Shown: positions 21,086 through 31,950 of the stretch, piece after piece
Position numbering within the stretch: the first letter of the stretch is position 1
Layout: the number at the start of each line of letters is the position of its first letter
NCBI GenBank assembly: GCA_963555705.1
Contig: OY743190.1
Location: 35,198,929 to 35,262,928 of the forward strand
DNA length: 64,000 bases
From: Ligustrum vulgare
Taxonomy: Eukaryota; Streptophyta; Magnoliopsida; Lamiales; Oleaceae
Direction: 5' to 3'
Made by a program: the position numbers and the translations under genes
Notes under the pieces: generated by a model
The model's input: the letters and a program-made list of their open reading frames with translations, nothing else
Told to the model about the DNA's origin: nothing
Database searches by the model: none

Positions 21086-22380
21086 AGAAACTATTGCGGG
21101 ACAATACAATTGTTCCCGATTCAAAAATAAATTTTATGTCCGATTTTCCCAACAAATCACCACTAACAAGGTTTCTATTCATATCCGGCACATAAAAGAC
21201 ATTTGTGAGTGTTACAACTTGTCAGATGTGAATTGAAGATCAACATTCCCTTTATCTATGACTTTCAAACAATGTTCATTCCCCATTTGGACTTGTTAAC
21301 CATCATCAATTTCTTGATAGGTCTTGTAGAGAGATTTGTCATAGCAAACATGAACGGTGGCGCATGTATCATACCACTATCCCTGAATTTTTCCTTTGAC
21401 ATAATTTACCTCGCTTATAGTTGCAACGATTTCATCATTGTCAATGGAATTAACCTTGCCTCCAATTTCGCTTTGTTTTCTATGTCAGCAATCTTTCGCA
21501 AAGTGGACGAACTTTCTACACATAAAGCATTCTACCTTGGACTTCTTTTTGAATTTGTTTTTGTTGTTCTTAGTAAACTTTCTCTTTTTTACTTTGGTCA
21601 CTTTGTTATTCTCCAAGGTATTGGCTTTAGAAGTGCCAACATGGGAATTTTCAATCCCATCTCTTACCCTCGAATCTTCCTCAATTCTGAGATGATTTTG
21701 AATTTGCTCCATTGAAAAGTCTTCGAGTTGTGAAGAATTTTCTTCCTATATCCTTTCCAAGTAGAAGACAATTTTGCAATAATTTCTCTTACTTGAAATG
21801 ATTCTAGAAGTTCTATCTTCACTGCTTTAAGTTTATTGACAATCACTTGTAACTCATGCACTTGAGGTAATAAAGGAACATTTTCCAAAAATTTGAAATC
21901 AAAATACCTTGTAATTATGAATTTAGTAGTATCTTCCTCTTCAGCTTTGTATTTATTTTCAAGTGCATTCCATATCTCTTTTGCAGATTTTGTGTTGATG
22001 TACAAGTCATAGAGACGATCTGATAGCTCATTTAGAATGTGACCACGACATATAAGTTCATCTTCTTCTCTCTTCTTTCGATCAATCCTTTCTTGTTCCG
22101 TGTCTTTGTCGGAAGATTTGGGTAGATCTTCCAAATTAGGATCAAGAATGTAGAAAATTTTCAGTGCCGTTAATAGGAACTTTATTTTGTCTTGCCACCT
22201 TTTGAAGTTTGTACCATCAAAGCAATCCAACCGTACCAAGTCTTGATTCATCAAATTGATTGTAGCCATAGTTGTGTCTCCTTCGGTTACCATAACAAAT
22301 TTAGCTTTTAGATTATTGAGAAAATTCCTTCCTCTTGGTAAAATATCCGCTTTGTTGTTGTAGACACGAACTTGGCTCAA
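21085..22380 (-). pseudogene. copia gag, zinc knuckle and protease start (5' truncated element)
   Basis: The frame 22380-21664 (methionines within it near 22290 are the likelier start) carries a copia gag: LDCFDGTNFKRWQDKIKFLL, ELICRGHILNELSDRLYDLY, SAKEIWNALENKYKAEEEDT. The frame shifts near 21700, then a basic stretch precedes the zinc knuckle CFMCRKFVHFAKDC (CX2CX4HX4C, about 21485-21530). Downstream, the protease active site reads DTCATVHVC (about 21375), with Cys in place of the usual Gly. The GAG-pre-integrase start reads MPDMNRNLVSGDLL (to about 21085). Integrase, RT and the 3' LTR are absent; the sequence abuts the hAT relic. Confidence 0.88.
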
Positions 22381-23030
22381 AGAATCAAGATATTAATAGA
22401 AAAATAATGAAGAAGAGATTTAAAGACTTGAATCGCAAAGAATACTATCATAAAAACTAAATTTGCGCTCTCTCGTAAAGAGAATGCTAAAGGGCCTCTA
22501 ATCAAATTGCTTTAGCGAATTTCAAGTCTCAAACCAAGTCTCAAATAGTAAAATTGAAAACTTAGAAACAAGGAACAAGAAGAGCAATGAAAAATATTCT
22601 AAGTATGAAGAACAAGAATTAGAGAGTGTCTTATGTTGTAAAATATGAATTCTATCCCTATTTATAGAATTCTATCACCCCTATTCGTTGTTCACACAAC
22701 TCTTCACAAAAGGGTGCAAAATGTTGATGAAAAGTTTTATGCAAAAATCTGGAACAATCTGTCTAACGGTAAAAAATTTTAACGCGCGACCGCACTCTTA
22801 AAAAGCCATGTGGCCGCATGGTTCATTTATTGACCGGACTAGTTAGTCTGGTCCAGTCCACGTGGTCCGTCCGGTTCTGTCCAGTTGGTTTGTTTGGACC
22901 GGTTTTTGCACTTTTTGGACCGGTTCTTGCACTTTTGGACCGGTTCTCATCAATTCAATCCGATTTTTGCTTCTTTTTTTTTTCACCTTTATACTTTGAT
23001 ATCTATATTTGAACAACATTTTTTATAACA
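22381..23030 (-). repeat. probable 5' LTR/leader of the truncated copia element
   Basis: Upstream of gag on the minus strand. TGTTATAAAAAATGTTG starts at 23030 and a TATA box (TCTATAAATAG) lies near 22660. The distal part holds short direct repeats of GGACCGGTT(T/C)TTGCAC (about 22895-22945). No second copy exists in the window and no clean primer-binding site was found, so the limits are estimates. Confidence 0.45.
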
Positions 23031-24250
23031 TAATTGATGAAAATGTTAAATTCCAGATCTTGTACTTTGTTGATGTAGACTTTCTCACAATGTAATGTCT
23101 TATATATTTACTACCATTTTAACATGAAAATGAATTTTCGAATGAAAAAGTAAACTATTGTACTTATCCCAGATTAAATTGGTCATGGAATCATTCCTCA
23201 AATTATAAATCATCATCAACAATCATCGAGGGTGAGTCCATCCTTTAATTTCCACGCTCTGAAGATATAATTTGCTCGGGAACCTGATATGGAGTCAAGG
23301 AATGCCACCCATAAAGATGACAGAAACATTTCAGGTTTTTGTTGCCTTTTCGGTGGCAATACGCGCGCGTGTAATTACGTTTTAAAGAATGGAATTCCTG
23401 GAGATGCAACAATGAGTTTGATGTTGCTAAGGATTTTACTCTGAATTGTTACTGTGAATCACGAGATAGCGATTTATCTTATGAATGGAACGAGCTTTTT
23501 TTTTTTTTTTTCTCATTCAAATTCATTTTTGATCAAAACAAATTTTCAATTAAAATAAAGTTTTCATTATTTGGTCATTTTTGTTCTCAGGTTTTTGAAA
23601 TATATTTATAGGGTTGTGATGTTTCAATTATTGTAGCATCTACTCCATGCAATACAGCAGAGAAATCTGGAAAATGTTTCATTGGCTGGAGATGTAATTA
23701 TTAATGTAATCAAAGATAAAGCATCTATAGATGCTGCTACAAGTTACTTGTTTGGATATTCTAGCAATTGCAACTCGATATTCCATTTAGTCATTGCCGG
23801 TTTCTTGATTTTTATAGTTATTTTGAAGTTTCACAAATGCATGTAATTTTTTAGTAGATATGATATATTCTATATATTAAAAAAAAAAAAAAATTATAAA
23901 ACGCGAGTTACACTCCTAAGTCGAAAAAACAAAAGCAGCATCTTTCTTAGGTTATGTACTAGGTCAAACATGTTATATTCACCCACAATTGGAAAGCATG
24001 CCACCTAATCCAATCCTACAAAAGAAAAATAAACCGGATCCATGTAGCCTCATGATCATTCTTATTTTTCTTAAAAAATAAACTGAATTTCCCACATTTC
24101 AGTTCCATCTCCCTCATCCAATGGGACTGCAACTTTGGGAACATAATTTATAATTTAATCCCTATACATAATCATGATTAGTGTGACCTATTTCTAATTG
24201 CATAAATGATTTTTTCGTGCTCACATTCTATTTCAAAACTCATTGTTTAA
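23031..24250. other. spacer, no gene seen
   Basis: Short T and A runs near 23497 and 23880, and an ACGCGCGCG word near 23360. No supportable gene before the OFP pseudogene. Confidence 0.5.
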
Positions 24251-24576
24251 CAATGCAAAAGATCCAGAGAAGTAAAGAAAGACGAGTTTCAACTTAGACG
24301 ATGCAAGGCATTGTGTTGTAGTTGCAGACTTAGTGTCTCTTCTTCTGAAGAAGAAGCCGAAAGCTCAAATTCTTTTAGATTTCCAACTATCTCCATCATT
24401 GCACATGCCATGGTTCAAGAAAGGTTAGATCAAATGATAAGAGAAAGACGAGTATGAGAGAAGAAATATAAGACGTAGAGAAACCAAGTTCGATGTTATG
24501 GTGGCATTAATGGAACCTCTTATGATCCCATAGAGGATTTTAGACAGTCCATGGAGAAGATGATGATGCTAATGGT

Positions 24577-25168
24577 AAGTGGCGGACGCAAACTTTTTAC
24601 GGTACTTGGGCACAATTTGTATTTTTGCTGACGGCTTGTACGGGGTTCGGGGGCAGCGTCCCTGAATTTTTTTTCCTTAGGAAAAAGACCGAAAAATGAA
24701 AAAGTATTTGAAATTTTATTATAATTATTCTCTACGGGTTTTCATACTTTGATAACGTTCCATAATTACATCATTGTCAATATTAAATACACATCATTCT
24801 CAATATTTGTTACATCAAATTCAAGAGTGTCACTCATAACATCTTCAACATTATCCGAACGTTGAGACATATCTTCAATTTTAACATCAGTTTCCTCACC
24901 AAGTTCCTCAACTATTTCATTTCTAATTTCATTTTCATTACTTTGTTTATTAGAAGAAAACGTGGATTTATGCTTAAAATATTTTTCCAAAACTGATACA
25001 AACAAATAAATAATTGTAAACATATATTAGCGCCCTAAAATCTCAAATAATCCAATATAATTTTAGGGAATCAGGTAATGACTATATTCAAGAATCAACT
25101 AATTTTTAAAAAAATGTCGAATTTTTACTGGGGCACGTGCCCCGGCGGGCCCCTATGTGGGTCCGCCC
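24577..25168. mobile_element. MULE-like non-autonomous element in the OFP pseudogene
   Basis: The target word ATGCTAATGGT is repeated at 24566-24576 and 25169-25179 (9-11 bp depending on where the ends are placed). Inner ends GTGGCGGACGCA and TGGGTCCGCC are inverted with mismatches. A minus-strand frame (25023-24766) encodes a Glu/Asp-rich 85-residue piece (LEKYFKHKSTFSSNKQSNEN) resembling the N terminus of hAT/TTF-type transposases. The superfamily is therefore open: duplication length favours MULE, the peptide hints at hAT. Confidence 0.6.
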
Positions 25169-25286
25169 ATGCTAATGGTTAATCGTATTCGTGAGGCTAA
25201 GGATTTTCCACCCTCTTAATTTTTTATTTGACGATGAATTCAGAGGAATATCAAGGTATCATACTTGAAGTATTCCATGAAGTTTG

Positions 25287-25559
25287 TAAAGAAACTCACA
25301 GAACAGTAGATGAAATTTTCATATATACTAATGAAGAAGAAGACCCTTTTTATACAGATATATACACGACTACTGCTGGTGCTTTGGTAGCCCTAGTATA
25401 AGAAAATGAAGATCTCCTAATAACAGTAAACTACTTACCCTAATGAGTTACACTAGATATATGGTAAACCAAAATTCTAGGGATCATACATATCAAAGAA
25501 TATACACATACTGAAAATAAAAGATTGAGATTAATATATAAAAATATTATGTTCCAATA
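25287..25559 (-). repeat. 3' LTR of the nested-host copia
   Basis: Minus strand starts TATTGGAACATAATATTT and ends GTGAGTTTCTTTA. It differs from the 5' LTR by about eleven substitutions and three small indels, counted by eye. Confidence 0.93.
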
Positions 25560-26291
25560 TGCCCCCTCAAGATGGAGGACAGATGGATGCCAATCTTGGT
25601 CTGAATGCTAGTGAGCTGAGAGCCAGGAACAGGTTTTGTTAAGCTGTCAGCAAGTTGATCAGAGGCAGAAACATGAAGTTGACCTGTCTGAACTTTTTCA
25701 CGGACAAAGTGGTAATCAAGGGCTATGTGTTTCATCCGAGAATGGAACACGGGATTGGCACATAGATATGTGGCTCCAACATTGTCCGAATAAATAACAG
25801 GAGTTGTTGGTAGTACATAGCCAATTTCAGTAAGTAGAGCCGGAGATTTCAGCAGTTGTAGCAGCAATGGAACGGTATTCAGCTTCAGTGGACGAGTGGG
25901 CAATGGTACTTTGCTTTTTAGATTTCCATAAGATCGGATTAGAGTCTAGAAAGACAATGTAGGCACCAGTAGAGGTCCGATCCGTGACGTTGCAACCCCA
26001 GTCAATGTAAAAAAAAGCATGCAAAGAGAATGGTGAATCCTTCTGAAGAAGAAGACCATGATCAAGGGTGCCATGCAAGTACCGTAATAAGCGCCTGAGA
26101 GTGGACTAGTGGACAGATGTTGGGGAATGGATAAATTGGGACAATTTGTTGACGGTAAAGGCCACATCCAGGTGTGTCAACGCAAAGTATTGTAGAGCAC
26201 CAAGGACTGAGCAATAATCAGATGGACTAGTCAAGGGTTCACCTTCATGTAGGGCAGGAACATAAGACATGGGCATTGGACTAACAGCAGC
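25560..26291 (-). pseudogene. copia RT end and RNase H (downstream of the Ty3 insertion)
   Basis: Continues the RT/connection region from 35106. Minus-strand frames give SDYCSVLGALQYFALTHLDV, FTVNKLSQFIHSPT, then [30 protein letters not shown], and [40 protein letters not shown]. These are the copia RNase H blocks, ending near 25560. Three frames are needed (shifts near 26100 and 25880), so the copy is dead. The first residues after the Ty3 LTR (AVSPMP) continue the sequence broken at 35106. Confidence 0.92.
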
Positions 26292-27026
26292 TGATGTGAA
26301 CCCCTTTGGTATATTGACCAAAAATTTCTACACTAATTGGAATCGACCCAAGAAAGCTAAAATCGATGTGAAGACACCTTAACCCAAGTTCAAATCCCAC
26401 CCAAAATTCATAGGTTAAGGAACCAAGCCCAATGGATAAAGATTAAACAAATTTCAAGGTGGTGGAAATCAACAACATCACAAGAATATAATTACTCAAA
26501 ATGAAGTTGAATAACTTCCAAGAAATTACGAGAGGAAGGGAAGATTTACCTTATCCAAAGTGTTCTTGACACCATTCTCAATCAATGTTCAAAGCAAGGG
26601 TACTTGGATCAAGTGGTAATGAATATATATTATAAAACTTGGGGGTAAATAAAAAATTGGATAATTGCATAAAAAATCCCGCGTTTTTAGGTTTAGCGTG
26701 TTTCGATCGACCGACACGGTCGATCGCAACAGTTTCGGTCGATAACGCGGTCGACCGAAGTGACACTTTCGGTCGAACGGTGATCAGCCGAACTCGCATG
26801 AGGCTACCCTTGAAAATCCTGCAGACTTTCGGTCGACTAAGGGACCGAAAGTTCCTGAGCTTCAAAATTTATGTAATTGACTTCGGTTTTGCTCTCTTCA
26901 AGTTGGACTTGATTTTGGAGCTTGTAAATGAGTCCCACCATCGACTCTTGGACCTTTCTGTCCTTTGACCTCGTCATGGGCCTCACCGAAACATGAATCG
27001 ATCGTTGACTTCCTTGGTTCCCATCA
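26292..27026 (-). repeat. 3' LTR of the Ty3 element
   Basis: 735 bp, TGATG...CATCA. Rich in the palindromic word TTTCGGTCGA/TCGACCGA (about 26700-26840). It differs from the other LTR at about fifty or more bases plus indels (counted by eye). Confidence 0.93.
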
Positions 27027-27300
27027 TCCCCTCCCTCTTGAAAATGATTCGTGCTCGAATCTTCTCCTTCATCAAAAGGTGATAAGTCAGAGATGTTAAA
27101 AGAAGCCGATACATAGTACTCACCAGGAAGGTCAAGCTTGTATGTGTTGTCATTAATTTTCTCAAGAATTTTGAATGGGCCATCACCACATGGCTACAGT
27201 TTTGATTTTCTTTGTGTGGGGAACCGCTCTTTCCTCAAATGCAACCATACCCAATCACCGGGCTCAAATATCACCATTTCCTGCTCCTGTTAGCACTGGA

Positions 27301-27746
27301 TAGGGATGTTAACGAGCCAAGCCGAGCCGGCTCGCGAGCCGAAGATCAAGGCTCGAACTTGGCTTGAGTTTTTTGGGGTCGAGCTTTTTTTGGCCCGAGC
27401 CGAGCTAAAGCTCGTCCCCAAAAATAAGGCTCGTCTCGAACTTTAGCTCGAGCTTTTTTCAAGCCAAGTCCCAAACTTTTACTTTTTTTTCTTATTTTTA
27501 TAGCAAAAATTCATAAAACTTTTATTGAAAATGTGTATATATAGCAAGTTGAGCCGAACTCGTGGTCGAAATTCATTGTTCAAGCTCCCATCTAGCTTTA
27601 TTAGCGGGTTTTTTTTTTTTGGTTCGAGCCGAGCCGAGCCAAAGTCCGTCTCTCAAAAAAAAGCTTGACTCGAGCTTTGGCTCGAAATCTCGAGCCGTGA
27701 CCCGAGCCCGAGCGGTCCGAACCGACGAGACGTTTTGCCATCCCTA
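27301..27746. mobile_element. hAT-type MITE (TAGGGATG family)
   Basis: Ends TAGGGATG and CATCCCTA. Perfect 8-bp duplications GCACTGGA at 27293-27300 and 27747-27754. The interior is dense in GAGCC/GGCTC words (GAGCCGAGCC). 446 bp. Its right or left end TAGGGATGTTAACGAGC matches the element at 43921-44758. Confidence 0.93.
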
Positions 27747-28002
27747 GCACTGGATGCATATTGTTCATTCTTCTTTTTGATTTGGAGTTTGACCTTCTTG
27801 TGGAGAGATTTCACCAACTCCGCCTTTCTTTTCCCATCCAGACTACTTCTTTCATCAATTGGAAAATGAATCAAATCTAAAGGAATCAAATCTAAAGGAG
27901 TTAACGGGTTAAAGCCATATACAATTTTAAATGGAGAAAAAGAGGTAGTAGAATGAACACTTCGATTATAAGCAAATTCAACATAAGGTAAACATTCTTC
28001 CC

Positions 28003-29946
28003 TGTTAATTTTATATTATTGGCATTTCCTATTTTTCACGGATGTGTAATTTAAGAAAACTTGATTTAATTACTAAATATGTGTATTTAGTAATTTATTA
28101 AGTTTAATTAAATTATGCAAATATTTATTGAAGAAAAATATTTCTTATTTTCGAGAAAAACATTTTATTGTTGGAAAGATAATGATCAAAAAATATTGAT
28201 ATTGATTTGATCATAATCTTGAAAATATTAATATTGATTTCGAAATCTTGATCTTGTTATTTTGGTAAAATTCTTGATAATATATTGTGGTTATTCTTGA
28301 CACTCAAGCTTATCCAAGATATGATAAGTGTCTTCTTGAGATGGTCAAGAATATTTCAAACTTGCCTTTGCATATGATAAGATCATCATCTTGATAAGGG
28401 TCGAGCTTATCTACACATGGAAAGATTTGTTGGACGAAAATCTATATTGTGAAAATCCTTGATAAGGCCGAAAATTTAATGATAAAATTTGATATCCTAT
28501 TTTATGGTAAGATATTTTAAGATTTATCATTATCCTTGTTTATGGTAAGATTTATTTAAGGATAATTATCTTACATTTTCTAATTATCTCTACTGTATTT
28601 TGCAGGTATTAAAGATCTTGTGTAATAAGGAAACTTGGGAGTCAAGTAAACCTAATTGCACTTTAAATAGGAGGAAAACGGGATATTTTCATAAGACGTG
28701 AAAAGATATAAAGTTCGTATGGAGCTTATCAATATACACGTCCACTTTAGAAGTCTTGAAGCTTTATTTTCGTGTGATGCAAAAATAATTAAAGTTTCAA
28801 TTGTGTTGTGACTTCAATACTCCGGGAGGAGAATTCAATCACTTAGAGAAGGAAAGAATTTCAGTGTGAAGATCAAACAGGAGGTTTGGATCAAGATCGA
28901 ACGGGAGTTCGTGTTGCTGAAAAGTGTTGCTGAGTCAAAGAAAACTACTGAAGAGTGGTGGGACGCCAGTTCACATTAGGGGTGGGCGTGGGTTGGGTTG
29001 GGTCGGTTTTTTGCCCAACCCGAACCCAACTCACTATGGTCGGGTTGATAAAAAATAAACCTAACCCAACCCAAACATGAGTTTAAACCCAACTCAACTG
29101 AACCCAATCAAGTTTCGGTCGTGTTGGGTTGGGTTAGGTTGGGTTGTGTTTGGTGGTTTGGGCTTTAGTCCAATTAACTAAAAATATTAGAAAACTAAAA
29201 AATTATGCCCATAAATCAACTATTAACTCAAATAAATTATGTACAATACAATAAGCTCAAATATAATAAATTGAATACTTGCTAATAAAACTAAAATATG
29301 TTCAAATCATATTTGAGTTTCATCCAAATTAAAAACGGGCTTAAGATTCTTGAAATTTAAAGAGTCTTATATTTTTAAAATTTTGATTGTGTTAGGTCGG
29401 GTTCAGTTTGGTTTTTCACCCAACCCACAACCCAACCCAACCAGAACAAATTTTTTTTTGAAACCCAACCCAACCCAATTTTCATCAAAACCCAACCCAA
29501 ACCAATCGGGTTGGGTTGGGTGGTTTGGCAGGTTGGGTGGGTTAATGCCCACCCCTAGCTCACATTACATGCTACAGAAGGATCAGAGAGTGATCTATTT
29601 ATTGGATGTTTGATAAAGTCTATGCGTAGATTTATCCTGTAGTTTATATTGATCTGTATAAGCTCTTTCCTTATATAGTGATTTATTTTTGTTAACAGGA
29701 TGCGAAGCGTGGGTTTTCCCCGTTAGGGTTTTTCCCACGTTAAGCTCAAATTATTGTGTTCTTGTCTATTTACAATTTCGCACAATTTATTCTTGTTGTT
29801 TACGTTTTACTATCTAGACGAATCTGCCTGAGCAAGAGTCATCTGGTACTGCGCTAAACAAAACTTAACGATTTACTGTTAACTGATTACAGACTAGACT
29901 TGTCTGTGACAATCTGTTTATACAATTTAGACAACTCAAATTTTCA
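28003..29946 (+). mobile_element. solo LTR, family B, inside the Ty3 integrase
   Basis: Begins TGTTAATTTTATATTATTGG and ends ACTCAAATTTTCA. Perfect 5-bp duplications TTCCC occur at 27998-28002 and 29947-29951. The 3' part has GTGGGTTTTCCCCGTTAGGG and CCCACGTTAA. It is about 1.36 kb without its nested MITE. Related to the LTR at 8981-10083. Confidence 0.93.
28977..29557. mobile_element. hAT-type MITE inside the solo LTR
   Basis: Ends TAGGGGTGGGC and GCCCACCCCTA are perfect inverted copies. 8-bp duplications GTTCACAT (28969-28976) and GCTCACAT (29558-29565) differ at one base. Dense GGGTTGGGTT/AACCCAACCC words near both ends. 581 bp; the deepest layer of the nest. Confidence 0.92.
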
Positions 29947-30061
29947 TTCCCAATTCTTTAGGTTGCTTTTAAGGATAGTGCGAAGGAGTTGTGTTAAGGT
30001 TCTATTAACCACTTAGGTTTGTCCGTCAGTTTGGGAATGACAAGTTGTTGAAAACAAAAGT

Positions 30062-30787
30062 TTAGTTCCCAATTTCCCCCCACAACACCTTTCGAAAGTG
30101 GCTAAGGAATTTGACATCCCTATCTGACACAATGCTCCCAGGAACCCCATGGAGTCGCACTATTTCCTTAAAGAATAGGTCGGCTATATGAATGACATCA
30201 TCAGTTTTATGGCAAGCATGAAAATGTGTCATTTTGATAAACTTATCTATAACCACAAAGATGGAATCACTACCCTTCTTAGACCTAGGCAATTCCAAAA
30301 TAAAGTCCATAGAAATTTCAGTCCAAGGTTCGCTAGGGACAGGTAGGGATGTATACAGTCCATGTGGGGCTACCTTGGATTTAGCCTTCTTACACGTCAC
30401 ACACCTAGAACAGATTCTCTCAACATCTCTTCGCATTTTCGGCCAAAAAAAATGCTCTTGTAAAACTTCTAAAGTCCTCTTTACCCCAAAATGACCCATT
30501 AGACCACCCCCATGAGCCTCCCTAACCAATAATTCCCTCATGGAGCAATTTGGTACACAAAGTTTGTTCTCGCGAAATAAAAACCCATCATGCCGATAAA
30601 ATTTGTCACAAACAATATTTTCACAAGACTCAAATACAGTTGAAAAATATACATCATGTACATACAATTCCTTAATACTTTCAAAGCACAACAATTTGGC
30701 ACCCAAGATGGAGATAAGAGCATACCTTCGAGAGAGGGCGTCGTCACACTCAATCTCGAAAGTTTTGTCAAAGTTAGGCAATGCCAA
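30062..30787 (-). pseudogene. Ty3 integrase zinc finger and core; RNase H deleted upstream
   Basis: The frame opens with the RNase H start [14 protein letters not shown] and runs directly into DALSRRYAL, which normally ends RNase H about 100 residues later; that domain is missing. Integrase follows: HHCC zinc finger ([12 protein letters not shown] ... [11 protein letters not shown]), the core starting [16 protein letters not shown] with the first catalytic Asp, and [10 protein letters not shown] with the second. Stop after the core near 30062. Integrase would insert the cDNA. Confidence 0.92.
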
Positions 30788-30937
30788 GACAGGTACGGAG
30801 CACTATTTTTCTTTAATGACATTAAATCCATTCTCCTGGGCTACCCCCCATTTAAACCCAACATTGTTTTTAATAACTTTGGTAAGGGGCGAGGCTAAAG
30901 TGCTAAAATTTTTAACAAAGCACCGGTAAAAACTAGC

Positions 30938-31943
30938 CTAGCCATGGAAGCTTCTTACCTCAGTAACACTCTTGGGAGTTGGCCATTCCCTAATGGCTCT
31001 AACCTTTTCGTCATCAACCTCAATTCCTTTGGTGCTAACAACAAATCCAAGAAACATGACACTTTCTATGCAAAAATGACACTTGCTGAGATTGGCATAT
31101 AATTTTTCTTCTTTCAAAACCGAAAGCACACATCTTAAGTGTTCTACATGCTCTTTAAAATTCTTGCTATAAATTAGAATATCATCAAAATAGACAACCA
31201 CAAATTTTCCAATAAATGCAAGTAAGATATGATTCATCAGCCTCATGAAAGTGCTTGGTGCATTAGTGACACCAAATGGCATGACCAACCATTCATACAA
31301 AGCATGTTTAGTTTTAAATGCGGTCTTCCATTCATCCCCTTCCCTCATCCTAATTTGATGGTATCCACTCCTCAAATCAATTTTACTAAAGATGCAAGAA
31401 CCATGTAATTCATCTAACATGTCATCTAACCTGGGGATGGGATGACGATACTTTACCATTATGTTGTTGACGGCTCGACAATCAATGCACATCTTGTAGG
31501 TTTCATCCTTCTTGGGTACTAGGAGCATGGACACGGCACAAGGACTCATGCTCTCTCGAACATATCCCTTGCTCCTCAATTTGCTTTTGGAGCTCCTTAG
31601 TTTCCTCTGGGTTGCTTCGATAGGCGGGCCTATTTGGGATGACTGCACCAGGAATGAGATCAATTTGATGCTCGGTGCCTCTAATGGGCGGAAGGCCACT
31701 AGGCATCTCCTCCGGGAAAACATCTTGAAATTCCTGCAACAAGGAAACAGCTAAATCGGGGAGGGAATTGTGAGGCTCGTCAAGTGTAATGAGAGATTCC
31801 TTGTACACTAACAAGAGTACTTGTTGGTTTCTTTTTAAAACTTTGTCAACATCCCCCTTACTGGCATAGAAACTCACCCTTTTTTTTTCTCCCTCTTTCC
31901 TCCTCATTTTTCTTCTCGCTCTCCCCCTCACCTTTTTCTTCAC
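30938..31943 (-). pseudogene. Ty3 reverse transcriptase
   Basis: The frame 31943-31503 gives the linker ([37 protein letters not shown]), then a shift near 31560. The frame to 30938 gives [50 protein letters not shown] and the catalytic [11 protein letters not shown] (Y-x-D-D), then the thumb ([16 protein letters not shown]). All RT blocks are in order. The one frameshift at the linker, and the RNase H loss downstream, make the product non-functional. Confidence 0.94.
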
Positions 31944-31950
31944 CCTCTTT

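Larger units (their letters stand above)
27042..30061 (-). pseudogene. Ty3 integrase C-terminal region, split by a MITE and a solo LTR
   Basis: Once the two insertions are set aside, three minus-strand segments continue the integrase: 30061-29952 (SQTDGQTEVVNRTL, LLRTILK), 27997-27747 ([32 protein letters not shown]) and 27292-27042 ([54 protein letters not shown]). This is the integrase core end and GPY/F-type module of plant Ty3 elements. A chromodomain was not seen. A stop occurs near 27195. Confidence 0.85.

Noticed and set aside
21209..21715. 168-codon plus-strand frame resembling a membrane protein
   Set aside because: Antisense to the copia gag, zinc knuckle and protease; the hydrophobic text comes from the reverse of Lys/Asn-rich codons.
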